Shown here piece after piece: positions 34,605 to 44,961 of a stretch of 64,000 nt of DNA. The translations under genes were made by a program, and so were the position numbers. This DNA is from Actomonas sp051209155 (GTDB lineage Bacteria > Verrucomicrobiota > Verrucomicrobiia > Opitutales > Opitutaceae). The notes beneath the pieces were generated by a model. It did no database searches and was not told the DNA's origin. It saw only the letters and a list, made by a program, of their open reading frames with translations. Position 1 is the first letter of the stretch, and each line of letters opens with the position of its first letter. The stretch lies in assembly GCA_051209155.1 (NCBI GenBank), contig JBPJGB010000001.1, one strand, 5' to 3'.

Positions 34605-35621
34605 TTAGCTGTGCTGCAGGACCCAGTTGAGGTCGCTGAGCACGGCGCCGGTGCCGTTGGCCACCGCGGACAGAGGATCGTCGGCGATGGTGACCGGCAG
34701 ACCGGTCTTTTCGCTGAGCAGGCGGTCGATGCCACGGATGAGCGCGCCGCCGCCCGCCATGACAAAACCGCGGTCAACGAGGTCGGCGGAAAGCTCGGGC
34801 GGGCAGCGTTCGAGGGCGGAGCGCACGGCGTCGACAATGGCTGCCATGGTGTCACTGAGGGCTTCGCGGATTTCCTGCGAAGTGATGTGAATCGTTTTGG
34901 GCAGACCGGCGACCGAGTCGCGACCCTTCACCTCCATGGTGAGCTCTTCTTCGAGCGGGTAGGCGGAGCCAAGGCGCAGTTTGATCTCTTCCGCGGTGCG
35001 TTCGCCGATGAGGAGATTGTAGGCGCGCTTCATGTAGTTGACGATGGCGCCGTCGATCTCGTCGCCGGCGACGCGGATGGACTTGGAGAAGACGATGCCG
35101 GAAAGGGAAATGATGGCGATCTCGGTGGTGCCACCGCCGATGTCGACGATCATGTTGGCGGCGGGTTCGTCGATCGGCAGACCCACACCGATGGCGGCGG
35201 CCATGGGCTCGGGGATGGTGATGACGTCGCGGGCGCCGGCATGCATGGCGCTGTCCTTGACCGCGCGTTTTTCCACCTCGGTGATGCCGGAGGGAATGGC
35301 GATGACCACGCGCGGGGAAACCCGGAAGCTGTTGCTGTTCACCTTGCGGATGAAGTAGCGCAGCATGGCCTCGGTGACATCGAAGTCGGCGATGACGCCG
35401 TCCTTCATCGGTCGGATGGCGGTGATGTTGCCCGGGGTGCGCCCCAACATGCGCTTGGCGTCGGCACCAACGGCGCGGACTTTGCGGGTTCCGGAGTCGA
35501 GGGCGACCACCGACGGTTCGCGCAGCACAATTCCGCGGTCTTTGAGGTAGACCAGCGTGTTCGCCGTGCCGAGGTCGATGCCGATGTCGTTGGAGAAGTG
35601 GGAGAGGAGCTTCAGGGCCAT
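34605..35621 (-). CDS. mreB: Rod shape-determining protein MreB
   Basis: A 338-residue actin-like ATPase that forms membrane filaments guiding cell-wall synthesis. Phosphate-binding segments are DIGIDLGTANTLVYLKDRG near the N-terminus and DIGGGTTEIAI near residue 160. The helix GHPVAFD-type region and the C-terminal GGALIRGIDRLL are typical. I take the ATG at 35621, which gives a start of MALKLLSHFSND; the upstream start at 35651 adds ten residues. It is followed by mreC, mreD and mrdA. Rod shape is implied for this organism, or at least elongasome growth. Confidence 0.96.
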   Translation of the reverse strand: MALKLLSHFSNDIGIDLGTANTLVYLKDRGIVLREPSVVALDSGTRKVRAVGADAKRMLGRTPGNITAIRPMKDGVIADFDVTEAMLRYFIRKVNSNSFRVSPRVVIAIPSGITEVEKRAVKDSAMHAGARDVITIPEPMAAAIGVGLPIDEPAANMIVDIGGGTTEIAIISLSGIVFSKSIRVAGDEIDGAIVNYMKRAYNLLIGERTAEEIKLRLGSAYPLEEELTMEVKGRDSVAGLPKTIHITSQEIREALSDTMAAIVDAVRSALERCPPELSADLVDRGFVMAGGGALIRGIDRLLSEKTGLPVTIADDPLSAVANGTGAVLSDLNWVLQHS

Positions 35622-35751
35622 GTCGGTCGCGTTTCCGCCGACGGAAATCAATCTCCGGCGAACGGGGCTGTCAAAGTGTAAAACCGCTTATACCAAGGGC
35701 GTTGCGAGCACAAAATGCGCGAAAACGCGCACAACGCGATTTAGAGCGCAT

Positions 35752-35781
35752 GAAAAACGCGCCGTCGGTGAAACGGCGCGT
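35752..35781 (-). terminator. Intrinsic terminator after tatA on the minus strand
   Basis: ACGCGCCGT (35757-35765) and ACGGCGCGT (35773-35781) form a 9-bp stem with a 7-base loop. On the minus strand a T run follows (35753-35757). It ends the tatA transcript before mreB. Confidence 0.75.
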
Positions 35782-35816
35782 CAGAAAGGGTAAGTCGGAC
35801 AGTGGTTGTGCCGAGT

Positions 35817-36062
35817 TCAGTTGTTGCCCGGGGTGGAGGTGGTGTCAGCCGGTTTGGTCTCGGGCTTCTTGGGCTCCTCGGCCGCGTCTTTGAATTCCTT
35901 TTCGGCTTCGCTCGAGGCCTTCTGGAACTCGCTTTTGGCCTTGCCGAGACCGCGCGCGAGCTCGGGCAGTTTCTTGGCGCCGAAGAGGAGGATCACGATC
36001 GCGAGGATGATGATCATCTCGGGGCCGCCGAGCGGGAAGGCCAGCATGGTGGTTTCGTTCAT
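35817..36062 (-). CDS. tatA: Twin-arginine translocase subunit TatA
   Basis: An 81-residue TatA/TatE family protein. One membrane helix (about residues 13-28, PEMIIILAIVILLFGAKKLP) carries the family FGxxxLP hinge, followed by an amphipathic helix and a Glu/Lys-rich tail. It polymerises to form the pore for folded proteins carrying twin-arginine signals. tatC is not in the window. At least one protein here, the DUF1552 protein, has a twin-arginine-like signal. Its terminator lies 36 bases after the stop. Confidence 0.95.
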   Translation of the reverse strand: MNETTMLAFPLGGPEMIIILAIVILLFGAKKLPELARGLGKAKSEFQKASSEAEKEFKDAAEEPKKPETKPADTTSTPGNN

Positions 36063-36118
36063 GGTGAAGTAAAGTTAGCGCCGGAAGGCGGTCGGAGCAA
36101 GGGAGGAAGCGCGGACGA

Positions 36119-37915
<1,797 letters not shown>

Positions 37916-37931
37916 GGATTGGAAAATGAAA

Positions 37932-39797
37932 CTAGACAGCCGGCACCAACCGGAGCGGTTGGCGGAGCTGTCCTTGAAGTTCACGACGTTCTTTCAGCAG
38001 AGAAAATGCGTCAGGCTGAATGTCCGTGGCTGGTTTCGACAAAGCAAGTTCTATTTGGCGCAGGCGCAAGCGCAGGGCACGTTCCCGCAGTTTCTGTAAA
38101 CCTTCCTCGGCGGCTTTGAACGGATCGTCGATCTGCGGGGAGTCGAAAAGCAGGGAGGCCACCAGGGACTTTTCGTCCTCCGTTTCGAGCAAATCGCCCT
38201 CGGACAAGTGCTGCGCGCCAGGCCAGGCGTCCTGCTCGAACTCGGCCAGAACGCGGTTGAGCAGCGCTCCGGCGGTGTGATTGGCGTCAATCCAGTCGTG
38301 CGGCAGAGCGTGGCTGAGGGGCGGGCCGACTTCCTCGAAATGCAAACACAGCAGGAGCAGGTGCTGCTCGGGGGAGATGGATTGGGCGGGGCGTTCCGTC
38401 GGCGGGGGCGGAGCCGGTTCATCACGGGCGGTGGGCGCGAAGCGGCTCCCCCGCTGGCGCAGACGCTCAAAGTCGGCCGTGAGCGCGGGAGCCGACAGGC
38501 CGAGATGGCGCGCGGCCTCCTGGATGAATTCGGTGCGGGCCACTTCGGATTCGGCGGCGAAGATGATTTCCGAAAGCGGCTGCACCACGGCGGCTTTGCG
38601 CTCGGCGTTGGCGGACGAGCCTTCGGGCAAAAGGGCGTGGGCCGCGAAGGCCATTGCGGACTGGGCATCGGCGCGAACCGCGTCGTAACCCGCCAGGCCG
38701 CGTTCGAGAAACAGCAGGTCAGGGTCGAGTTTCTCCGCGCCTTTGAGGGTAAGGAAGCGCACCTCGAGTCCGGCCTTCAAAGCGAGGGGAAGGAAGCGGA
38801 GGGAGGCCTTTTGGCCGGCGCCGTCGCTGTCGAAGAAGCACTCGACTTGGTGATGGTAACGGCGAAGCAGGGCGAGCTGGGTGTCGGTGATCGCGGTGCC
38901 CTGCGGGGCGATCGCCGTTTTAAGGCCGACGCTCCAGCAGCGCAGGGCGTCGAGCTGGCCCTCGACCATGACGAAGGGGTGTTCGTCGTTGGCGTGGGAG
39001 CGCGCGCGGTCGAGGTTGAAGAGCAGGTTGCCCTTGGTGAAAATCGGCGTCTCGGGCGAGTTGACGTATTTGGCGTCCTTGGCCGGGTCGTTTTCGGGCG
39101 TGAGCTCGGTCTGCCGAGCGGTGAAGGCCACAACGCGTCCCTGGTGGTCCCGGATCGGAATCATCAGGCGGCCGCGAAAGCGCGGGCGCAGGGCGCGGAG
39201 GGTGAGGGCGGCATCGTCGTAGATGAAGAACAGGCCGCACTGGCGCAGGGCTTGTTCGGAGAAGCCCTTTTTAAGGAGGAGCGCGCCGAGGTCGCTGCCG
39301 AAGCCATCGGCGGCGCCGATCTTAAAGTCGTCGGCCAGTTCCGGCGTGAAGCGGCGGTTCTTCACCCAGTATTCGCGCATCCAGTTGCCCGTGTCATCCT
39401 TGGCGTGGAAGGCTTCGTGGAAACGCTGGGCGGCGATGTCGTGCAGTTCGAAGATTTCCTGGCGAAGAGAGCGTTCCTCGCGCGACGGACCCGCGCCCTC
39501 CTCGTATTCGATCGGGACGTTGAAGCGTTGGCCGAGTGCTTCGATGGCCTCGACGAAGTTGAGCCCTTCTGTTTCCCGGACAAAGGTGATGAGGTCGCCC
39601 GACTTGCCGCAGCCGAAGCACTTGTAGACGCCCATGTCCGGATTCACGTGGAACGAGGGGGACTTTTCCTGATGGAAGGGGCAGAGGCCTTTGAATCGGG
39701 AGCCGGCTTTTTTCAGCGTCACGCTGCGCGAGATCACATCAACGATGTTCACCCGCGTGCGCAGGTCGCGGACGCAAGTCGGTTTTACGAGAGGCAT
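37932..39797 (-). CDS. dnaG: DNA primase
   Basis: A 621-residue primase that makes RNA primers for replication. The N-terminal zinc domain has C39, H42, C60 and C63 (CPFHQEKSP and CFGCGKSGD). The TOPRIM core contains VEGQLDALRC and ECFFDSDGAGQKASLR. The C-terminal part is the helicase-binding region. The ATG at 39797 begins the expected N-terminus MPLVKPTC; longer in-frame starts lie in the region upstream of the DUF362 gene. rpoD follows on the same strand. Confidence 0.96.
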   Translation of the reverse strand: MPLVKPTCVRDLRTRVNIVDVISRSVTLKKAGSRFKGLCPFHQEKSPSFHVNPDMGVYKCFGCGKSGDLITFVRETEGLNFVEAIEALGQRFNVPIEYEEGAGPSREERSLRQEIFELHDIAAQRFHEAFHAKDDTGNWMREYWVKNRRFTPELADDFKIGAADGFGSDLGALLLKKGFSEQALRQCGLFFIYDDAALTLRALRPRFRGRLMIPIRDHQGRVVAFTARQTELTPENDPAKDAKYVNSPETPIFTKGNLLFNLDRARSHANDEHPFVMVEGQLDALRCWSVGLKTAIAPQGTAITDTQLALLRRYHHQVECFFDSDGAGQKASLRFLPLALKAGLEVRFLTLKGAEKLDPDLLFLERGLAGYDAVRADAQSAMAFAAHALLPEGSSANAERKAAVVQPLSEIIFAAESEVARTEFIQEAARHLGLSAPALTADFERLRQRGSRFAPTARDEPAPPPPTERPAQSISPEQHLLLLCLHFEEVGPPLSHALPHDWIDANHTAGALLNRVLAEFEQDAWPGAQHLSEGDLLETEDEKSLVASLLFDSPQIDDPFKAAEEGLQKLRERALRLRLRQIELALSKPATDIQPDAFSLLKERRELQGQLRQPLRLVPAV

Positions 39798-39918
39798 GGT
39801 GGCGGGGAAGGCGGCGGCGCCGGGGGGTTGGACATTTGAGGCGGCATATGCTCTGTCAAGGTGCTCCGCCTCGATTCCCGGAAACAAAATCCTCTCCTTG
39901 CGCGTCTACCCACCTTCC

Positions 39919-40965
39919 ATGCGTCGCTTTGCTGCCACCGCCCTCGCCGCCATCCTGTTTTTCCCCGCCTTGCGGTCCGTCGCACAGGACGCGGCTTCGT
40001 CACCCCAACCCCCTCGGTTGCCGAGCACGGTCTGGGAGGCGCGACTGAATGGGTTTACGCTGGCGGATTACCGCCCCGAGGTGGAAGCGCTGTTGGAAAA
40101 GTTTGAGGACGCGATTGGGCACCGCCTCGTTCCGGGCGAAAAGGGTAAGGTCGGGCTCAAGGTTTACACCGATTCCGGGCCGGGCCTCGCGACGCCGGTG
40201 CCGCTGGTGCAGTCCGTGATTCAGGCGCTGCTCGAGCGGGGTTACGAAAAGAAGGACATCTTCCTCGTCGGCATGAATCCGCTGCGACTGCGGTTCACCG
40301 GCTACCTGCCGTCGCTCATCACTGGGGAATCGCCCTTCGAAGGGCATCCGATCTACGTTTTGGAATCGGGCAGTTTCTACGACCCGGAGTGGTTTTACGA
40401 CAGTCCGCTGCCGGCCCGATTCAATCCGGTCTTTTTGGCGGAGAACGCCCGCGACGAACATCAGGCCCAGCTCGAGGCCAATCGCCGCAGTTTCCTGGCA
40501 ACGCCGCTTTTCCTCGATGCCGACTTCTGGATCAACCTGCCGGTCTACACCGATCACCCCACCATCGGCATCAACGGCGCGTTGGTGAATGCGACGCTGT
40601 GGAACGCCTCCAACACCGCCCGCTTCTTTCAGAATCCCAACAACGCCCCGGCCGCGGTGGCGGAGATGAGCGCGATTCCGGAGCTGCGCCAGACTTGGCT
40701 TTTCACCATCGCGAGCCTGCAGCATTACCAGTTTGTGGGGGGGCCGGCCTTCAACTCGCTCTACACGGTTTCGGAACGGCAGGTTTGGCTGAGCTCAGAC
40801 CCCGTGGCACTCGACACGCTCATGCTGGAGCGGATCAACAAACACCGCCGCCAATCGGGCTTCCCGGTGGTCAACGAGGAGATTCGGACGCTGGAATTTG
40901 CCGAGGTGCTGCAGGTCGGCAGCTCGTCAAATTTGCCTGAAAGAATCGTGCAGGTGGACGGTTAG
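39919..40965 (+). CDS. Exported DUF362 domain-containing protein
   Basis: A 348-residue protein with a signal peptide (about residues 1-22, AAILFFPALRSVAQ). I recognise the DUF362 type from the internal pattern FWINLPVYTDHPTIGINGALVNATLWNAS and the C-terminal LSSDPVALDTLM. Other DUF362 proteins often carry ferredoxin-like cysteines, but none are visible here. Function is unknown. The start at 39919 is divergent from dnaG with 121 bases between. The upstream in-frame sequence from 39691 overlaps dnaG and is ignored. Confidence 0.75.
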   Translation: MRRFAATALAAILFFPALRSVAQDAASSPQPPRLPSTVWEARLNGFTLADYRPEVEALLEKFEDAIGHRLVPGEKGKVGLKVYTDSGPGLATPVPLVQSVIQALLERGYEKKDIFLVGMNPLRLRFTGYLPSLITGESPFEGHPIYVLESGSFYDPEWFYDSPLPARFNPVFLAENARDEHQAQLEANRRSFLATPLFLDADFWINLPVYTDHPTIGINGALVNATLWNASNTARFFQNPNNAPAAVAEMSAIPELRQTWLFTIASLQHYQFVGGPAFNSLYTVSERQVWLSSDPVALDTLMLERINKHRRQSGFPVVNEEIRTLEFAEVLQVGSSSNLPERIVQVDG

Positions 40966-41028
40966 GCGCGGTCGCGCCCAATTTCCCCTTGTCAGGCTCA
41001 GCGCGCTGAGCCCTGTATTGACCCAACC

Positions 41029-41406
41029 ATGACCTCAGCCGCTTATCTGCCGTTGCTCATACAAGCGATCCTCGCGCTCGGCGCGGGCCTCGTGATCCTG
41101 GCCGCAAACCATTTCGCGGCGCAACGGGTGCGCATCAAAAGCCCGATCAAGGACACGGCCTACGAATGCGGCGTGAAGGGCGAGGGCATCGTGCACACGC
41201 GCTTTTCCGTGAAGTTTTATGTCACGGCGATGTTGTTCCTCCTTTTTGATATCGAGGTCGTGTTTCTGATTCCGTGGACCTTCGTCTACCGCGATTTTCT
41301 GGCCAACAACGTCGCCATACTTTCACCGATGATGTTCTTCCTCTTCGTCCTCGTGCTGGGGCTCTTCTACGAAGTGAAGAAGGGCGCCCTGGAGTGGGAA
41401 AAGTAA
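41029..41406 (+). CDS. nuoA: NADH-quinone oxidoreductase subunit A
   Basis: A 125-residue three-helix membrane subunit of respiratory complex I. The family motif YECGVKG (with the conserved Cys and Glu of the first loop) is at about residues 45-51, and FYVTAMLFLLFDIEVVFLIPW is the second-helix core. Length fits. In most bacteria nuoA opens a nuoA-N operon with nuoB next; here the following gene is unrelated, so the rest of the complex must be encoded elsewhere. It is an isolated copy or one of a split operon. Confidence 0.95.
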   Translation: MTSAAYLPLLIQAILALGAGLVILAANHFAAQRVRIKSPIKDTAYECGVKGEGIVHTRFSVKFYVTAMLFLLFDIEVVFLIPWTFVYRDFLANNVAILSPMMFFLFVLVLGLFYEVKKGALEWEK

Positions 41407-41430
41407 GCGGGGAAGGCGGGACGAACGCGA

Positions 41431-42786
41431 ATGCGGCTCGAAAAACTCATTGCCCGAAGCCGTATTGTTGAGCTCCAAAGCACCGACATGCGCGGTGCCT
41501 TGGGGGAGATGCTGGCGGTGTGCGCGCAGCGTTTTGAGGACCTGAAGACCGACCCGCTGCTGCGCGGCCTGATGGCGCGCGAAAGCACGATGACCACCTA
41601 CCTCGGGCACGGGGTCTCGCTGCCGCACGTGCGGGCCCGCCTGGGGCGCCGCTATATCCTGGCCATTGGTCGCAGTCGCGAGGGCATCGTCAACGACGGG
41701 GCGGAGGCCGAGCGGTCACAGCTTGTGATCATGCTGTTGGCCGACGAAAAATCGCGCGACTACCTGCAGGTGCTCGCGGCGATCGCCCGGGTGGTGAAAG
41801 ACCCGGAGCTGGTGCAATCGCTCATCGCGGCGGAAAACGGCGACATGCTCTACGACCGGTTGATGGCCGGCCTCGGCGGGATGCAGGTGCGCCGCCTGCC
41901 CCAGAAGCAGAATCGGATGAACCGGCTCATGATGCGCGAAGCGGAGCGCGTGGCCAAGGGCGCGGATTGCGATGCCATCATGGTGATGGGCGACACCTTT
42001 GTTGGCGGGATCGATCCGTCGATGTGGAACGCGAAGATCAAATCCATCCTTGTCACGCGGCACGGCGGGGAAGGCACCAGCGTGTTTGATACCTTTGCCG
42101 AAGTCATTCAGGTGCGGTCGTTCTCGCCGCAACGCCTGGCCCAGGTGCGCAGCGCGATCCTGGTGGCACTCACGCGGGGCATCATCAGCTTCACCGATCG
42201 CCTCTGCTGTATCGGTGGTGTGCAGGGCAGCAATCAATTCGACACGGTCGGAGTCGTGGAAGTCGAGCGGGAGTTTCAGACCCTTCTCACCGGTAAGGCC
42301 GACCTTTTGCCCGACGACGTCAAACCCGAGGTCTTTGAGCGGGTGATCGCCGTCGCCACCGAGCTCGGCGTGGAGGGGCGAGAAGGCAAGCCGGTCGGAT
42401 GTCTCTTTGTCATCGGAGCGACCGCTCAGGTGGAGAAGTTCATCAAGCCCCTCGTGCTGAATCCTTTCTACGGCTACAAGGATGAAGACCGAAACATCCT
42501 GAATCCGTTCATGGATGAGACCGTGAAGGAGTTTTCAACCATCGACGGCGCCTTTGTCATCAAGGGCGACGGGACGGTGGTGTCGGCGGGCAGTTTGATT
42601 CAGGCGACGGATCGGGACCACCTTTTGCCGAGTGGTTTGGGCAGTCGCCATGCCGCTGCCGCGGCCATCTCGCTGGCGACCCAGTGCATCGCGGTGGTGG
42701 TCTCGGCGAGCACCGGTCAGGTGACCTTGTTCCGCCGGGGCGTCATGTTGCCCCTGACCGAGAAAAAGGTCGTCAACGAAGGCTGA
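41431..42786 (+). CDS. PTS EIIA-like/PK-like/diadenylate cyclase fusion protein
   Basis: A 451-residue soluble protein with three parts. Residues about 1-150 resemble a PTS EIIA-2 domain, with the putative phosphorylatable His66 in GVSLPHVRAR and a family-like SQLVIMLLADEKSRDYL stretch. Residues about 160-290 resemble the pyruvate-kinase-C-like domain of archaeal DacZ, with ADCDAIMVMGDTF and LVTRHG. Residues about 300-440 match a DisA_N diadenylate cyclase domain: D372-G-A374 (STIDGAFVIKGDG) and GSRHAAAAA at 404-412. Cyclic-di-AMP synthesis from two ATP is therefore likely. The third Arg of the classical RHR motif is Ala. I infer regulation by phosphotransfer. rpmG follows 84 bases later. Confidence 0.75.
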   Translation: MRLEKLIARSRIVELQSTDMRGALGEMLAVCAQRFEDLKTDPLLRGLMARESTMTTYLGHGVSLPHVRARLGRRYILAIGRSREGIVNDGAEAERSQLVIMLLADEKSRDYLQVLAAIARVVKDPELVQSLIAAENGDMLYDRLMAGLGGMQVRRLPQKQNRMNRLMMREAERVAKGADCDAIMVMGDTFVGGIDPSMWNAKIKSILVTRHGGEGTSVFDTFAEVIQVRSFSPQRLAQVRSAILVALTRGIISFTDRLCCIGGVQGSNQFDTVGVVEVEREFQTLLTGKADLLPDDVKPEVFERVIAVATELGVEGREGKPVGCLFVIGATAQVEKFIKPLVLNPFYGYKDEDRNILNPFMDETVKEFSTIDGAFVIKGDGTVVSAGSLIQATDRDHLLPSGLGSRHAAAAAISLATQCIAVVVSASTGQVTLFRRGVMLPLTEKKVVNEG

Positions 42787-42870
42787 GCCTGGCGCCCCAA
42801 TCGGGCGAAGTTTGGTCTTGCGGTGCGGTGCTCCGGCAGGTTGTTCTGACCGTTCACTCAATTTTCAGCC

Positions 42871-43035
42871 ATGCAAGAACAAGTCATCATCGAATGCACC
42901 GAGGCCCGCAAAGAGGGTAAATACGCCTCGAAATACCTCACGACGCGGAACAAGAAGACCGTCACTGAGCGCATCGAGAAGAAGAAGTATAATCCTTCGC
43001 TGCGTCGCCACACGGTTCACCGCGAGATTAAATAA
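42871..43035 (+). CDS. rpmG: 50S ribosomal protein L33
   Basis: A 54-residue ribosomal protein bL33. It begins MQEQVIIECTEARKEGKY and ends KYNPSLRRHTVHREIK, the classic L33 pattern. It has only one Cys, so it is the zinc-free (C-minus) form. It is followed by a strong terminator 30 bases downstream. The gene is too short to stand out by length, but the family match is clear. Confidence 0.95.
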   Translation: MQEQVIIECTEARKEGKYASKYLTTRNKKTVTERIEKKKYNPSLRRHTVHREIK

Positions 43036-43064
43036 GCGCCTCGCGCGTAGCCGCACTTTCCCGG

Positions 43065-43097
43065 CCGGAGCTCCTCAAGAGCTCCGGTCTTTTTTTT
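43065..43097 (+). terminator. Intrinsic terminator of rpmG
   Basis: CCGGAGCT (43065-43072) pairs with AGCTCCGG (43080-43087) around a 7-base loop, followed by TCTTTTTTTT (43088-43097). Confidence 0.92.
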
Positions 43098-43139
43098 CAA
43101 GCCTGGTGCAAGCGCGCGAAGCGGCACAGGCGCCCGGAA

Positions 43140-43412
43140 TCAATCCGCCGAGCTGGAGGAAGAGGTCGCGGAGCGGGATTTCGCGGATTCCGCCGGGGCC
43201 GGACGGCGACTCTTGCGCCAGCCCTCCCGGTGTTTGCGAATCCAATCCAAGAGCGCCCGCTCAAAACCGATGTCGTAGCCGAGGCGTTCCGACTCGATCC
43301 ACTTGTGGCGCAGAATCTCCTCCCGTTCGGCCAGGAATTCCTGGTAGAGCGAAGAGCGTTTTACGAATTCCCGGGACTCAGGCGTCTGAGAAGACTTGGC
43401 ACTTTGCGACAT
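43140..43412 (-). CDS. Small conserved protein of unknown function
   Basis: A 90-residue protein with a central conserved-looking block (SLYQEFLAEREEILRHKW, then ESERLGYDIGFERALLDW, then KHREGWRKSRR) and a Ser/Ala-rich tail. Similar small proteins occur in several bacterial groups and have no known function. The high content of charged residues suggests a soluble cytoplasmic protein. The ATG at 43412 is used; a GTG at 43421 would add three residues. It lies in an otherwise gene-poor stretch between rpmG and the Mrp gene. Confidence 0.6.
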   Translation of the reverse strand: MSQSAKSSQTPESREFVKRSSLYQEFLAEREEILRHKWIESERLGYDIGFERALLDWIRKHREGWRKSRRPAPAESAKSRSATSSSSSAD

Positions 43413-43421
43413 GGATACCAC

Positions 43422-43739
43422 TGCAGTCGTTCATTGCTGAAGGTTGGGCCGGCGTGGTTCCGGGTGCTGATCGCTGCGAATGTATCCGAGGCGAAGCCAA
43501 GTCCTTTGTCCAATGGGGTATCATCGTGCGAGTCCCGCGGGCCTGCAGCGAAGGGAACAGAGGGTGGATTGAGACGTAGTTTGTGTTGATCAGCGCCGCG
43601 CCTCCCGAAGGAGGAAAGACGACGCGAGCCGAGTTTGATAAGTAGGATTCACGTTATTTGGCGTGAACCGCATGTCAACGCCAGGCACGGCCGGCGTTGA
43701 TCCTGAATTGGAATCGGTGGGGCCGAATCCGGCCGCGTT
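43422..43739. other. 318-base region without a recognised gene
   Basis: No convincing coding frame is present. It holds two hairpins: CCTCC/GGAGG closing a CGAA loop near 43603-43616, and TTCACG/CGTGAA at 43648-43653 and 43662-43667. The composition suggests possible RNA structure, but no tRNA, RNase P, SRP or tmRNA signature could be found on either strand. Confidence 0.35.
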
Positions 43740-44885
43740 TTATTCTGCGGGCGACGAACTCTTGCGCTGCAAGGTCTCCATAACGGCTTGGCCGATGGCC
43801 CTAAAGACTTGGCTGGCTTCTCCTTCCGGTTCGTCGACCACGATCGGGCGACCGCTGTCACCACCTTCGCGGATTTCCGGAATGAGGGGCACTTGGCCCA
43901 GCAACGTGGTGCCGAGCCCATCGGCGGTGAGCTGACCGCCGCCTTCGCCGAAGAGTTTGTGCTGCAGGCCGGCGGGGTCGGTGAAGTGGCTCATGTTTTC
44001 GGCCACCCCCAGCAGGGGCACGTTGACCTTCTGGAACATGAGACCGCCCTTGCGCGCGATGTTGGTGGCGGCGGGCTGCGGGGTGGTGACGAGCACCGCA
44101 CCGTCGAGCGGGATGGTTTGCACCAGCGAGAGTTGGGCGTCGCCAGTCCCGGGCGGCAGGTCGATGAGGAGGAGGTCGAGTTCGCCCCACTTCACGTTCT
44201 GCACGAACTGCTGCACGGTTTTCATGATCATGGGACCGCGCCACACCACCGGGGTGTTGTCGTCGATGAGGAAGCCCATGCTCATGACTTTGACGCCATG
44301 GGCTTCCATCGGGACGAGCATGTCGCCGTCGATGTTGGGGCGGCCGGCGGCGCCGATCATGAGCGGCACGCTGGGACCATAGATGTCGCAGTCCATGAGG
44401 CCGACGCGACCCGGGCGGCCGGCGGCGCTCAGCGACTGGGCGAGGGAGCAGGCGAGGTTGACGGCAAAGGTGCTTTTGCCGACGCCGCCTTTGCCGGAAG
44501 CGATGGCGACGGCGTGTTTGATTTGGGAGTGCGCAGTATTGGCGGCGTTGCCGGCGATGTTGCCGCCTTGGCGGGGCGGGGCGGCCTTGGGCGCGGAAAC
44601 CGCGACGTCGATGAGCGTGTCCTGCACGCCGGGCATGGCCTTGAGCGCGGCGTCCACCTCGCGCTTGAGCTGGAGCGGCGTCTTCGGGTCGTTGGTCGTC
44701 AAGGCCAGCGAAACCTTGGCGGTGCCGTCAACGAAGGCGGCCGAGCGCACGATGCCGAACGACACGATGTCGCGGCTGAACCCGGGATATTTAACCTGCT
44801 TGAGCTGCTCTTTGATGGCTTCGGGAGTCACGGAGAGAAAAGTTTTCGGAACGTTTGTGAATCGTTGGGGTTCGACGTTGATCAC
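43740..44885 (-). CDS. Mrp/NBP35-type ATPase (iron-sulfur carrier) lacking CxxC
   Basis: A 381-residue protein with an N-terminal MIP18/DUF59 domain (about residues 20-105) and a C-terminal ParA/MinD-like ATPase. The deviant Walker A is SGKGGVGKST near residue 130; the Mrp signature LLLIDLPPGTGDAQLSL is complete; switch regions DCDIYGPSVP and the GVAENMSHF strand are present. The Mrp/ApbC family normally has CxxC just after ENMSxF; here the segment reads TDPAGLQHKLFG, with no Cys. Cluster transfer by that pair is thus unlikely. It is divergent from tolB. Confidence 0.9.
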   Translation of the reverse strand: MINVEPQRFTNVPKTFLSVTPEAIKEQLKQVKYPGFSRDIVSFGIVRSAAFVDGTAKVSLALTTNDPKTPLQLKREVDAALKAMPGVQDTLIDVAVSAPKAAPPRQGGNIAGNAANTAHSQIKHAVAIASGKGGVGKSTFAVNLACSLAQSLSAAGRPGRVGLMDCDIYGPSVPLMIGAAGRPNIDGDMLVPMEAHGVKVMSMGFLIDDNTPVVWRGPMIMKTVQQFVQNVKWGELDLLLIDLPPGTGDAQLSLVQTIPLDGAVLVTTPQPAATNIARKGGLMFQKVNVPLLGVAENMSHFTDPAGLQHKLFGEGGGQLTADGLGTTLLGQVPLIPEIREGGDSGRPIVVDEPEGEASQVFRAIGQAVMETLQRKSSSPAE

Positions 44886-44961
44886 CCCAAAGGGTTTTAC
44901 GTTGTTTAGTTAAACCAGCCTGTAAATAGGAATGCCCGGAATCCCACCTCCTCACCGTCCC

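Noticed and set aside
43440..43640. Possible RNase P, SRP or tmRNA gene
   Set aside because: Short GGAAAG-like and hairpin pieces were seen, but none of the conserved cores of these RNAs could be aligned on either strand.
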